A stretch of DNA of 64,000 nucleotides, taken from positions 124,001 through 188,000 of the forward strand of contig CASDLT010000024.1 of the NCBI GenBank assembly GCA_949281375.1, read 5' to 3'. Position numbers and translations under genes: made by a program. This stretch comes from an uncultured Nitrosomonas sp. GTDB lineage: Bacteria; Pseudomonadota; Gammaproteobacteria; Burkholderiales; Nitrosomonadaceae. A model generated the notes under the pieces. That model made no database searches. It was not told where the DNA came from and saw nothing but the letters and a program-made list of their open reading frames with translations. This document shows positions 20,835 to 29,467 of the stretch, in pieces (the stretch's first letter is position 1; each line of letters opens with the position of its first letter).

Positions 20835-20864
20835 GTGTCACTCCAATTCAATTCTCGTTATACT
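20835..20864 (+). promoter_or_regulatory. Candidate sigma70 promoter of hoxF, possibly leaderless
   Basis: GTGTCA (20835-20840), an 18-bp spacer and TATACT (20859-20864). The -10 lies only seven bases before the ATG at 20872, and no Shine-Dalgarno sequence precedes that ATG, so the transcript could be leaderless. The -35 matches four of six bases, so the call is tentative. Confidence 0.35.
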
Positions 20865-20871
20865 CATTCAA

Positions 20872-22629
20872 ATGAGTACTGTATGCGAGCTTCCTTCGTC
20901 TTCTTTTGAGCATTTGTTGCATCGATTATATGCAGTGCAACGCCAGTTTCTGCATATTCCACCGCAAGCCATGCACCAGATTGCCATTGAATACAATGTA
21001 CCGATCAGCCAGATAGCTGCTGTGGTTGCTTTTTATACCTTTTTTCATACGGAAACCTGCGGCCGCTATCATATATTATTTAGTAACTGCACCAGTTGCG
21101 GCTATTTAATGGATGGACATAACTTGATGCAGATGCTCTGCGATCAATTGCAGGTCATTCCTGGAAAGACACGACAGGATGGATTGATCAGCATCATGGA
21201 AACATCGTGTATCGGTATGTGTGATCAAGGCCCATCCTTATTGATTAACGATGTTCCATTCTCGCGCCTGAATCCGGGAAGAATCAATCAGATTGCACGT
21301 CAAATCATTTCCGAAGTACCGGTTACAGATTGGCCAGAGACCTGGTTTGAAATCAGCAATGCCTTATATCGGCGCGATTTATTGTTAACTGAATCACTCG
21401 TTCCGGGCAGCGCGCTACAGATCGCATTTGCGCAAGGGGCAGAACCGACATTGAAAAAAATCGCACGATCAGGATTACGCGGACGGGGTGGCGCCGGATT
21501 CGACACTGCACATAAATGGCAATCCTGCCGCACTGCCCTTGGCGATACGCGGTATATCGTGTGTAATGCTGATGAAGGCGAACCGGGAACTTTCAAAGAT
21601 CGGCTGTTATTGCAGCGTTATGTTGATGCAGTGTTTGAAGGAATGACAGTGTGTGCTGCGGCGATAGGCGCGCAGAAAGGTTTTCTTTACTTGCGCGGTG
21701 AGTACCGTTATATGCATCCCCACCTGATCGAAGTGCTTGAACAGCGCCGCAAATTGAATTTATTGGGATCGCAAATTCTGGGTCAAGCAGATTTTCAATT
21801 TGACATTGATATCGTCGTTGGCGCAGGTGCATATATTTGCGGTGAAGAATCGGCCTTGATCGAATCACTTGAAGGCAAACCGGGAATCCCACGCATTCGC
21901 CCGCCCTTTCCAGTAACGCACGGCTATCTAGGTCAACCCACCGTCGTCAATAATGTCGAGACATTCATCGCCGCAGCATTCATTGCTTTAAAAGGGGACG
22001 AATGGTTTAAAACCAGGGGTACAGAGCTATCGACCGGCACTAAGATTCTCAGTATCAGTGGTGATTGCAAATTTCCAGGGGTGTATGAATATCCGTTCGG
22101 TACCTGCATTCAGCGCATTCTTGACGATTGCCACGCGAAAAACGTACAGGCAGTTCAGGTCGGCGGCCCTAGTGGCAGGCTCATCCATCCACAGGATTTT
22201 GACCGCGTGATCAGTTTCGAGGACATATCAACAGGCGGATCAATACTCATATTCGGAGCACAACGTGATTTATTGATCATTCACCGCAATTTTGCGCATT
22301 TCTTTGCGCACGAAAGCTGCGGATTTTGCACTCCCTGCCGGGTAGGTACTCGACTCTTAAAAAATCACCTTGATAAAATTGCAAATGACCGCAGCACAAT
22401 GGTTGATATGCTGGAAATAAAGCGGCTTAGCCACTTGATTCAGCACAACGCTCATTGCGGCCTGGGACACACCGCGGCCAACCATATTCTTGATGGTTTG
22501 CAGAATTTTCCCCATACATTCGAGCATCATTTGCAGAATGACTTTTCTGCGCAATTTGATCTTCATCGAGCACTCGCAAATGCCCGGCAGATCGATCAAC
22601 AAAGCGATGCTGAGAACCCTCTGGATTAA
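20872..22629 (+). CDS. hoxF: NAD-reducing hydrogenase subunit HoxF (NuoE-NuoF fusion, diaphorase)
   Basis: Flavoprotein subunit of the cytoplasmic H2:NAD+ oxidoreductase (group 3d [NiFe]); it passes electrons between Fe-S clusters, FMN and NAD(H). The 585 residues comprise a NuoE-like part (1-150) and a NuoF-like part (180-560), as in Ralstonia HoxF. FMN/NAD motifs GLRGRGGAGF (201-210) and NADEGEPG (232-239) and the N3-type [4Fe-4S] ligands Cys483, Cys486, Cys489 and Cys529 are intact. In the NuoE-like part Cys73, Cys113 and Cys117 sit at canonical [2Fe-2S] positions, but the fourth position is Tyr, with a displaced Cys76 nearby. No separate hoxE is present. hoxU starts two bases after the stop. 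Confidence 0.95.
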   Translation: MSTVCELPSSSFEHLLHRLYAVQRQFLHIPPQAMHQIAIEYNVPISQIAAVVAFYTFFHTETCGRYHILFSNCTSCGYLMDGHNLMQMLCDQLQVIPGKTRQDGLISIMETSCIGMCDQGPSLLINDVPFSRLNPGRINQIARQIISEVPVTDWPETWFEISNALYRRDLLLTESLVPGSALQIAFAQGAEPTLKKIARSGLRGRGGAGFDTAHKWQSCRTALGDTRYIVCNADEGEPGTFKDRLLLQRYVDAVFEGMTVCAAAIGAQKGFLYLRGEYRYMHPHLIEVLEQRRKLNLLGSQILGQADFQFDIDIVVGAGAYICGEESALIESLEGKPGIPRIRPPFPVTHGYLGQPTVVNNVETFIAAAFIALKGDEWFKTRGTELSTGTKILSISGDCKFPGVYEYPFGTCIQRILDDCHAKNVQAVQVGGPSGRLIHPQDFDRVISFEDISTGGSILIFGAQRDLLIIHRNFAHFFAHESCGFCTPCRVGTRLLKNHLDKIANDRSTMVDMLEIKRLSHLIQHNAHCGLGHTAANHILDGLQNFPHTFEHHLQNDFSAQFDLHRALANARQIDQQSDAENPLD

Positions 22630-22630
22630 T

Positions 22631-23374
22631 ATGATGACGATATCTTCCTCCACCATACGTATTGACGAACAAGAAATCTTCTTCGAAGCAGGGCAAACTA
22701 TCATGGATGCCGCCATGGCAGCAAACATTTATATTCCGCACCTGTGTCATTACCCAGGCTTGCCGCCTAGTGGAAATTGCCGGTTATGCGTTGTAGGAAT
22801 TGGCAACCGTAGCGTTGCAGCTTGCATCACACCTGCCTGCGCCGGTCAGGAAATCCGCAATAACACAGCAGAATTGAATGAAGTTCGTAAAGTCGTTACG
22901 CAAATGCTGTTCATCGAGGGCAATCATATTTGCCCTACCTGCGAAAAAACCGGTAACTGCAAGTTGCAGGCGATCGCCTATTTTCTGGGGATGCTGCACG
23001 ATCACTTTCCGCAATTTTATCCACACCGCGAACTCGATGCCTCCCATCCGCATATTCTGCTCGATCGCAGCCGATGTATCCTATGTGATTTATGTGTTCG
23101 CGCAAGCCGAGAAATCGACCGGAAGAATGTCTTTGCCATCGCAGGACGCGGCATTCAGGCTCATTTGATCGTTAATTCCCCGAGCGGAAAACTGGTTGAC
23201 AGCACGATAAAAGTCACCGATGTTGCAACCACGATCTGTCCGGTAGGCGCCATCCTTATCAAAGAACAGGGCTATCAGACCCCCATAGGTCAGCGTATCT
23301 ATGATCAGCGCACCATCCGTGAGACTGCGCAGCAAGAATATGTCAGCGCAAAAGCCAAGAATGATGCCGATTAA
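22631..23374 (+). CDS. hoxU: NAD-reducing hydrogenase subunit HoxU (diaphorase small subunit)
   Basis: A 247-residue Fe-S protein equivalent to the N-terminus of NuoG, forming the diaphorase with HoxF. It has a [2Fe-2S] site (Cys39, Cys50, Cys53, Cys65), the His-Cys3 [4Fe-4S] site (His99, Cys101, Cys104, Cys110), and a further [4Fe-4S] site with Cys149, Cys152 and Cys155 plus Cys203 in ICPVGAI. I start it at the ATG pair at 22631, one base after the hoxF stop; the frame is open further upstream inside hoxF but that would be overlap without homology. The end overlaps hoxY. Confidence 0.94.
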   Translation: MMTISSSTIRIDEQEIFFEAGQTIMDAAMAANIYIPHLCHYPGLPPSGNCRLCVVGIGNRSVAACITPACAGQEIRNNTAELNEVRKVVTQMLFIEGNHICPTCEKTGNCKLQAIAYFLGMLHDHFPQFYPHRELDASHPHILLDRSRCILCDLCVRASREIDRKNVFAIAGRGIQAHLIVNSPSGKLVDSTIKVTDVATTICPVGAILIKEQGYQTPIGQRIYDQRTIRETAQQEYVSAKAKNDAD

Positions 23375-23909
23375 ACCCAAACTCAGAATTGCCACGACGT
23401 CATTGGCCGGCTGTTTTGGCTGCCATATGTCTTTTCTCGATATGGATGAACGGCTGGAAAAACTACTCGAACAGGTTGAATTTGATCGATCGCCATTTAC
23501 CGACATCAAACAATGCGGCCCATGTGATATCGGTCTGATCGAAGGAGGCGTATGCAATGTGGAAAATGTGCAGGTATTGCGTGAATTCCGGGCACAATGC
23601 ACCACGTTGATAGCCGTAGGCGCATGCGCGATCAACGGTGGCGTGCCCGCGCTGCGCAATTATTTTGAGATGCAAGATTGCCTGAACGAAGTTTATCTTT
23701 CCGGCATTGGTGTCATCAATCCGAAAATTCCCAACGACATGGAATTGCCCTTGTTGCTGGACAAGGTGTACCCGGTGAACGAAGTGGTGTTGATCGACTA
23801 TTACCTACCGGGTTGCCCGCCTTCAGCGGATGATTTTCTACAGCTATTGGAACCTTTATTGACCGGGCAGTCACCCATCCTTTCAAAAATTCATTTGCGT
23901 TACGATTAG
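23361..23909 (+). CDS. hoxY: NAD-reducing hydrogenase small subunit HoxY
   Basis: Carries the [4Fe-4S] cluster proximal to the [NiFe] site; group 3d small subunits are short and lack the Tat signal of uptake enzymes, as here. Numbering from 23361 (182 residues), the ligands are Cys18 and Cys21 (GCFGCHMSFLDMDE), Cys89 (VGACA) and Cys152 (LPGCPPSADD). The start is uncertain: ATGs at 23340, 23361 and 23364 are all in frame. I chose 23361 because it gives the smallest plausible overlap with hoxU (14 nt). Confidence 0.93.
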   Translation: MMPIKPKLRIATTSLAGCFGCHMSFLDMDERLEKLLEQVEFDRSPFTDIKQCGPCDIGLIEGGVCNVENVQVLREFRAQCTTLIAVGACAINGGVPALRNYFEMQDCLNEVYLSGIGVINPKIPNDMELPLLLDKVYPVNEVVLIDYYLPGCPPSADDFLQLLEPLLTGQSPILSKIHLRYD

Positions 23910-23912
23910 ACC

Positions 23913-25388
23913 ATGGAATCGAATCAATCCTCCCCACCCGCCACGCGCCGCATAGCGATCGATCCAGTCTCTCGAGTCGAAGGGCACGGCAAGATCACCT
24001 TGCTATTGGACACGGAGAATCGTATCCGGGAAGCCCGGTTTCATATCGTTGAATTCCGGGGTTTTGAAAAATTCATTCAGGGGCGTCCTTATTGGGAAGT
24101 ACCTTTTCTGGTACAACGCTTGTGTGGAATCTGCCCGGTCAGCCATCAATTGGCCGCTGCTAAGGCAGTCGATCAATTGGTGGGCGTCGATGAACTCTCG
24201 CCGGCTGCAACAAAATTACGCCGACTACTGCATTTCGGCCAGATTCTGCAATCTCATGCCTTACATTTTTTCCATCTCTCCTCTCCGGATTTTTTGTTTG
24301 GTTTCGGTAGTGATCCGCTGCAGCGCAACATTATGAAGGTTCTGGAACACTATCCCGAGATCGCACTGAAAGGGGTAAAGCTGCGTAAATACGGCCAGCA
24401 GATCATTCAAGCGATTACCGGTAAACGTATTCACGGCACAGGCACGGTGCCCGGTGGCATGAACAAGGCGCTCTCAGTCACAGAACGTGACGCCCTGCTG
24501 ACAGAAATTCACGATATCCTTGAATGGAGTCAGGAAGCTCTGGCGCTGAACGAGCAACTCCATCTCACCCATCCAGCACACCACGATTTTGGCACACTGC
24601 ACAGTAATTATCTCAGCATGACAGGAACTGCGGGTGAACTGGAGTTTTATCATGGCGGGCTTCGCGCGCGTTATGCAGATGGTACGATGATTTTTGATCA
24701 ATTGGATTATTGTGGTTATCAGAAAATTCTGCAAGAAGAGGTGCGTTCCTGGAGTTACATGAAATTCCCGTATCTCTCCGACTTGGGGATCGAACACGGC
24801 TGGTACCGAGTAGGCCCATTGGCCCGCATCAATAATTGCGACTGCATTTCTACCCCGCTGGCTGAGGCTGCGCGGCAGCGCTTCAAGGAATTCGGCCATA
24901 ATGGTTTGGTTCATAACACGCTTGCTTATCACTGGGCACGCATGATAGAGCTGCTCCATTGCACCGAATCCATTCAACGATTACTGCAGGATACAGAAAT
25001 TACCCACACGGAATTGATAGTTGAAAACAGCGAACGTCGTTCAGAAGGTATCGGTGTCATTGAAGCGCCCCGTGGTACTTTGTTCCACCATTACAAAATC
25101 AATGAGGAAGGATTGATCACCAAAGCCAATCTCATCGTTTCAACCACTAGCAACAATCAAGCGATGAACGAATCAATACGCGTTGTAGCCGATCAGTATT
25201 TGGAAGGAAAAGAAATTACCGAAGCTTTACTGAATCATCTCGAAGTCGCAGTGCGCGCTTACGATCCCTGTCTCTCCTGCGCCACCCATGCATTGGGGAA
25301 AATGCCCCTGCAAGTCGAGCTCCAGGACGCCAGCGGCCAAATAATCGATCGATTGGTCAAGGGAACTTCGGGAGAAATCCATCGATGA
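23913..25388 (+). CDS. hoxH: NAD-reducing hydrogenase large subunit HoxH
   Basis: The 491-residue [NiFe] catalytic subunit. The nickel-binding Cys pairs are Cys71/Cys74 (RLCGICPVSHQ, the L1 motif) and Cys453/Cys456 (DPCLSCATH, the L2 motif). The precursor extends 32 residues beyond His459; HoxW is expected to cleave there after nickel insertion. The N-terminal DPVSRVEGHGK is the group 3 signature. The gene starts three bases after hoxY and is the fourth and last of the structural hox genes. Confidence 0.96.
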   Translation: MESNQSSPPATRRIAIDPVSRVEGHGKITLLLDTENRIREARFHIVEFRGFEKFIQGRPYWEVPFLVQRLCGICPVSHQLAAAKAVDQLVGVDELSPAATKLRRLLHFGQILQSHALHFFHLSSPDFLFGFGSDPLQRNIMKVLEHYPEIALKGVKLRKYGQQIIQAITGKRIHGTGTVPGGMNKALSVTERDALLTEIHDILEWSQEALALNEQLHLTHPAHHDFGTLHSNYLSMTGTAGELEFYHGGLRARYADGTMIFDQLDYCGYQKILQEEVRSWSYMKFPYLSDLGIEHGWYRVGPLARINNCDCISTPLAEAARQRFKEFGHNGLVHNTLAYHWARMIELLHCTESIQRLLQDTEITHTELIVENSERRSEGIGVIEAPRGTLFHHYKINEEGLITKANLIVSTTSNNQAMNESIRVVADQYLEGKEITEALLNHLEVAVRAYDPCLSCATHALGKMPLQVELQDASGQIIDRLVKGTSGEIHR

Positions 25389-25412
25389 CTTTGAATGGCG
25401 TTTAAAAAAATT

Positions 25413-25613
25413 TCATCTCCGCGTCCACCATACGATCAATGACACTAAGATCGAGATTAACAAGCCAGTCATCAATGGAAAATGAAAACTGAAATTTTCG
25501 CGTTCGATATGAATATCCCCTGGTAGTCGACCTAATGGCAATTGCGATAGCCAGGGCCAGGCGATTCCCAATATGAGGAACAAAATACCGAGTGCAATTA
25601 AAAATTGCTGCAT
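25413..25613 (-). CDS. DUF2905 family small membrane protein
   Basis: A 66-residue protein with two hydrophobic helices (about 4-24 and 46-63) joined by a loop reading LPLGRLPGDIHIERENF, the DUF2905 signature. The function is unknown. It lies antisense between hoxH and hoxW and splits the hydrogenase cluster into two forward transcription blocks. The hoxH stop is only 25 bp from its stop. Confidence 0.85.
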   Translation of the reverse strand: MQQFLIALGILFLILGIAWPWLSQLPLGRLPGDIHIERENFSFHFPLMTGLLISILVSLIVWWTRR

Positions 25614-25745
25614 GATCCTTCTCCTGCCATTGAGTATTCCTATTAAAAAACCATTACTGCATTTAAATGGACCTTATTGTTATCATGCGCTTTATAGATT
25701 TAAATTTGAACTTAAACTGACCTTTGTTTGCTGAAATTTCATTGA

Positions 25746-26198
25746 ATGACTAAATTACTGCTCTTTGGATATGGAAATCCCGGACGTGGCGATGATTCAT
25801 TAGGCCCTCTGTTAGTCGAATCGATACAACAGCTCAGCTTTCTGCATATCGTCAAACTGGTGGACATGCAATTATTGATTGAACATGCCACCGATTTGAC
25901 CGGATTTGAGCAGATTCTATTTGTGGATGCCGACGTATCATGCGAAGCGCCGTTTGAATTCTCAACAATTACCGCAGAAAAAGATAGCAGTTATACCAGC
26001 CATCGGTTGAGCCCGGCAGCTTTGTTATTCATTTATGAACACATTTACCGTTGCAATGCGCCACCGAGTTGTTTGTTACGCATTCGCGGCTATCACTTTG
26101 AATTGGGTAGTAATCTGAGCACGGAGGCCCATGCGAATTTGCATGCAGCCCTTCGCTACGTGCAGAATACATTGATGGGTTTTCATCCTTCAACGTAG
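25746..26198 (+). CDS. hoxW: Hydrogenase maturation endopeptidase HoxW
   Basis: A 150-residue HybD/HoxW-family peptidase that removes the C-terminal extension of HoxH once nickel is in place. The N-terminal GYGNPGRGDDSLGP contains the conserved GNp.rgDDg.G block with the metal-binding Asp; a second Asp lies in the VDADVS segment and the H-x-L-S-P-A-A-L stretch (TSHRLSPAAL) supplies the conserved His. hypA follows after 6 bp. Confidence 0.92.
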   Translation: MTKLLLFGYGNPGRGDDSLGPLLVESIQQLSFLHIVKLVDMQLLIEHATDLTGFEQILFVDADVSCEAPFEFSTITAEKDSSYTSHRLSPAALLFIYEHIYRCNAPPSCLLRIRGYHFELGSNLSTEAHANLHAALRYVQNTLMGFHPST

Positions 26199-26204
26199 GT
26201 ATCA

Positions 26205-26546
26205 ATGCACGAACTATCCCTGGCGGAGCATATTCTGCAATTGATCGAGGAGGCCGCGCATCAGCAACAGTTTACTCAAGTTGAAAAAGTACAATTGGAA
26301 ATCGGACAGCTGGCTTGCGTCGAACGAGAATCACTGCACTTCTTTTTTGATATTGTTAAGAAGGATACTCTTGCCCATGAGGCTAAGCTTGAAATTTTAG
26401 AAATTGCGGGGCAAGGGATTTGCAATCAATGCCATCAAAGTATTAGCGTAAATTCTTATGTCACGGCTTGTCCGCATTGCGGTAGCTACGCTGTTGCCAT
26501 CATTGCAGGCGAAGAAATGCGAATTTATGCATTGGAAGTTAAATAG
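26205..26546 (+). CDS. hypA: Hydrogenase nickel-insertion protein HypA
   Basis: A 113-residue nickel metallochaperone that works with HypB to load Ni into HoxH. The N-terminal Met-His2-Glu3 binds nickel and the zinc site is Cys73, Cys76, Cys89, Cys92 (CNQC and CPHC). It sits between hoxW and hypB in the accessory operon. Confidence 0.95.
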   Translation: MHELSLAEHILQLIEEAAHQQQFTQVEKVQLEIGQLACVERESLHFFFDIVKKDTLAHEAKLEILEIAGQGICNQCHQSISVNSYVTACPHCGSYAVAIIAGEEMRIYALEVK

Positions 26547-26557
26547 AGAGAAATACA

Positions 26558-27454
26558 ATGTGCACTACTTGCGGATGTGGCTTCAGTCAACTGCGGATCA
26601 ACAACAGGCCGGTGAGTCTCGAGCATCAGCCTAACCAATTACTGGTTTACCGCCCTCTCAGGCATTTGCCTACCCGGATTGATGACCTGGGAAGAAGTGA
26701 CGCACCGCATTCCCTCAACTTAAAAAAAATAAGTATGCACCCCCCAAAAAACGCTGAAACCCGAAGGATCAAAATTGAGCGCGACATACTGACGCAAAAT
26801 AACCACTATGCCACTCAAAATCGACATTATTTTTCTGCACATGGGATTTTTGCGCTTAATCTGGTATCCAGCCCGGGTTCTGGCAAAACCACGTTACTCG
26901 TTCAAACCATTCAGAGGCTGCGTAACCAATTCCCTATCGCCGTCATCGAAGGCGATCAGCAAACTGATCATGATGCTATCCGCATTCGGGCAACCGGTGC
27001 TTCAGCAACACAGATCAACACCGGTAAAGGGTGTCATCTGGATGCTGTAATGATCGATCGCGCCCTGCAACAAATGCATCTCGAAAACAATAGTCTGCTA
27101 TTCATTGAAAATGTTGGCAATCTCGTCTGTCCAGCCAGTTTTGATCTAGGAGAAGCCCATAAAGTCATCGTCCTGTCAGTAACCGAGGGAGAAGACAAAC
27201 CCCTCAAATATCCCGACATGTTCCAGGCAGCTGATTTATTGCTGCTCAATAAATGCGATTTACTGCCACACCTCACATTTGATACTGGTCTGGCCATAGA
27301 ATATGCACATCGGGTCAATCCTGCTTTACCCGTTATCCAGATTTCCGCGACCCAGGGTAGCGGAATGACGCCATGGTTGCAGTGGATCGATGCTGGTTAC
27401 CGAGCAACAGCAAGCGCTTTGCAAAACAACCCTTCTAATCAGCGGCACGATTGA
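26558..27454 (+). CDS. hypB: Hydrogenase nickel-insertion GTPase HypB
   Basis: A 298-residue G3E GTPase that drives nickel delivery. The N-terminal MCTTCGCG is the high-affinity nickel site; the P-loop is SPGSGKT (105-111), with the metal-binding GKGCHLD region, the [10 protein letters not shown] block and the NKCD specificity motif following. There is no long His-rich stretch, so nickel storage is unlikely. The stop overlaps the TTG start of hypF. Confidence 0.95.
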   Translation: MCTTCGCGFSQLRINNRPVSLEHQPNQLLVYRPLRHLPTRIDDLGRSDAPHSLNLKKISMHPPKNAETRRIKIERDILTQNNHYATQNRHYFSAHGIFALNLVSSPGSGKTTLLVQTIQRLRNQFPIAVIEGDQQTDHDAIRIRATGASATQINTGKGCHLDAVMIDRALQQMHLENNSLLFIENVGNLVCPASFDLGEAHKVIVLSVTEGEDKPLKYPDMFQAADLLLLNKCDLLPHLTFDTGLAIEYAHRVNPALPVIQISATQGSGMTPWLQWIDAGYRATASALQNNPSNQRHD

Positions 27455-28572
27455 GTCATTCCACCGATACCCTTATCCCATTGGCGACACACGGCCCCAC
27501 GGTACTTGCATGTGGCGCATGGCTAAAAAATACCATCTGCCTGACGCATGGCAATAACGCTTATATCTCTCCAATCATTGGCGATCTTTCCGACGCAGAC
27601 AACCGTTATCGGTTTGATCAGACCATCCAGCGTATGTGCCACAATTCTGCCATTACCCCTGAGGTCGTAGCGCATGATCTGCATCCTGATTTTTACAGTA
27701 CGCAATTTGCGCAAGCCTATGCAGAACAACATCAGCTTCCGGTTATTCCGGTACAGCACCATCATGCGCATATCGGCGCCATCTGCGCCGAGCATCACCT
27801 ACATCAACCTGTGCTGGGATTGGCTTTGGATGGTGTGGGACTAGGAACGGATCACACCTTATGGGGCGGCGAATTGTTGCTGGTCGATGGTGCGCAATGC
27901 TATCGCTTGGGACATCTGTCCCCGCTTGCATTACCGGGAGGCGATATTGCAGCCCGCGAGCCCTGGCGGATGGCTGCAGCCGCCTTAGCTAGGCTCGATC
28001 GCCATGATGAAATCACTGAGCGGTTTGGCGATCAACCCGCCGCAATTATGGTGGCTTCCATGCTGAGAAAACAATTGAACTGTCCCTCAACTTCCAGCAT
28101 GGGCAGGTTATTCGATGCAGCCGCAGGCTTACTGGGCCTTCATCCAACCCAGTCTCATGAAGCCCAGGCCGCAATTACTTTGCAGCAACTGGCGCAACAA
28201 CATGGATTGATGCCGAGATCTGCCGAAGGATATCAAATCACTGGTGACAATCAACTGGATTTTTCAGCCCTGCTCTCAATGCTCATCGACTGGTGCGATG
28301 GCAGCGATGACATTGCTTATGCAGCAGCTCTGTTTCATGTCACGGTTATCGACGGATTGACAACATGGGTGAAAAAAGTCGCCGATCAGCATCAGATTTC
28401 AAGACTGGTCCTCGGCGGTGGATGCTTTCACAATCCACTATTGACTCAGGGTTTGAGCGATCGATTGATTTCCCCATCCCTGAAAGTATTTACGGCTCGG
28501 CGGTTATTACCGGATGACAGCGCCATAGCGTTAGGGCAAGCATGGGTTGTTTTACAACACAATGATTTATAA
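27451..28572 (+). CDS. hypF: Short HypF-type carbamoyltransferase (C-terminal module only)
   Basis: A 373-residue protein covering only the Kae1-like C-terminal half of HypF. The metal-binding HHHAHIGAI (HxxxH), [12 protein letters not shown] and LGGGCFHN motifs are present, but the acylphosphatase, zinc-finger and YrdC-like modules of full HypF (about 750 residues) are absent. R. eutropha HypF1 is similarly short and functional in the literature, so this may be a genuine form rather than a truncation. The start is a TTG overlapping the hypB stop (TTGA), implying translational coupling. HypF prepares the carbamoyl group for CN ligands; its partner HypE and the HypCD scaffold are not in this window. 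Confidence 0.82.
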   Translation: MSHSTDTLIPLATHGPTVLACGAWLKNTICLTHGNNAYISPIIGDLSDADNRYRFDQTIQRMCHNSAITPEVVAHDLHPDFYSTQFAQAYAEQHQLPVIPVQHHHAHIGAICAEHHLHQPVLGLALDGVGLGTDHTLWGGELLLVDGAQCYRLGHLSPLALPGGDIAAREPWRMAAAALARLDRHDEITERFGDQPAAIMVASMLRKQLNCPSTSSMGRLFDAAAGLLGLHPTQSHEAQAAITLQQLAQQHGLMPRSAEGYQITGDNQLDFSALLSMLIDWCDGSDDIAYAAALFHVTVIDGLTTWVKKVADQHQISRLVLGGGCFHNPLLTQGLSDRLISPSLKVFTARRLLPDDSAIALGQAWVVLQHNDL

Positions 28573-28609
28573 TATTCACAAATTCACCATTCTCTCTACA
28601 AAATTCCAA

Positions 28610-29467
28610 ATGAGCAATTACGTACAACGTTTTTTACTGGAAAACTTGGATATCCGCGGCGCTTTGGTGCACCTCGATTCGGTGTGGCTGCAAATGCTGG
28701 CTGGGCGGGATTATCCACAACCCATCTCTCAATTGCTGGGGGAAATGAGCGCCACCACATTACTTCTCAGCAACAATCTCAAGCACACAGGACGCCTTAC
28801 CATCCAGTTGAATGGCAGTGGACCGGTTTCGATGCTGGTGATAGATTGCACAGAAAGATTGCATATCCGGGGCATGGCAAAATATGAACGGCCGATAGAA
28901 TCACAACCATTGGCGGATTTCCTTGGGCATGGCCAATTGTTGTTGACGCTGGACATGCCTTCGATGCGGGAATCGCATCAAAGCATCGTGCCATTGGATG
29001 GCAGCACCACCGCTGAGATTTTCGAACATTATTTCAAACAATCGGAGCAATTGTCGTCGCGCTTATTTCTGATTTCTACAGGCGAGACTATTTTTGGTTT
29101 GCTAATACAGAAATTACCCACAACTGATCAACAAGATCCCGATGGCTGGAGGCGAATCGAAACGCTGGCTGCAACCATTCAAGATGACCCCAGTATCGTT
29201 GGCTTAAGCGCTGAAGACATATTGACACGCCTGTTCAATGAAGAAACCATACGCATTTTTAATGAACAAACAGTGCATTACGGATGTCATGAAGATCCAG
29301 CAAAAATTCACAGACTGCTACATCTACTAGGGCGCGAAGAAGTGGATTCGATTTTGAAAGAATTTGGCGAAATCGTTGTCAATGACGATATCTGCAACCG
29401 CGAATATCGTTTGGATGCATTAGCTGTGGATGCCATTTTTCAAAAAGCCGGTCCCACCATTCATTGA
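28610..29467 (+). CDS. hslO: Hsp33-family chaperone with altered zinc/redox site
   Basis: A 285-residue Hsp33 homologue. The fold matches over the full length, including LLGREEVDSILKEFGEI. In canonical Hsp33 four Cys (C-x-C and C-x2-C) bind zinc and form disulfides on oxidation. Here the first pair reads C226-H-E228 and the second D259-D-I-C262. The Glu228-Asp259 spacing of 31 equals that between the middle two cysteines in E. coli, so the alignment is gap-free. Only two Cys remain. I start at the ATG at 28610; a longer frame from 28547 overlaps hypF. The redox-controlled holdase mechanism is probably lost or changed. Confidence 0.9.
   Translation: MSNYVQRFLLENLDIRGALVHLDSVWLQMLAGRDYPQPISQLLGEMSATTLLLSNNLKHTGRLTIQLNGSGPVSMLVIDCTERLHIRGMAKYERPIESQPLADFLGHGQLLLTLDMPSMRESHQSIVPLDGSTTAEIFEHYFKQSEQLSSRLFLISTGETIFGLLIQKLPTTDQQDPDGWRRIETLAATIQDDPSIVGLSAEDILTRLFNEETIRIFNEQTVHYGCHEDPAKIHRLLHLLGREEVDSILKEFGEIVVNDDICNREYRLDALAVDAIFQKAGPTIH

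Larger units (their letters stand above)
20428..20871. other. Divergent intergenic region between the Cys-rich gene and hoxF
   Basis: 444 bp without a gene. The right part carries a 22-bp imperfect palindrome (20790-20811) and a candidate promoter (20835-20864) for the hox operon. I looked for a sigma54 element (GG-N10-GC), as used by the R. eutropha hox genes, and found none convincing. Confidence 0.55.

Noticed and set aside
20428..20871. Sigma54 promoter for hoxF
   Set aside because: No GG-N10-GC element with correct spacing was visible.
28547..28609. Extended N-terminus of Hsp33 from a TTG at 28547
   Set aside because: It overlaps the end of hypF and adds residues absent from the Hsp33 family; the ATG at 28610 begins the conserved domain.
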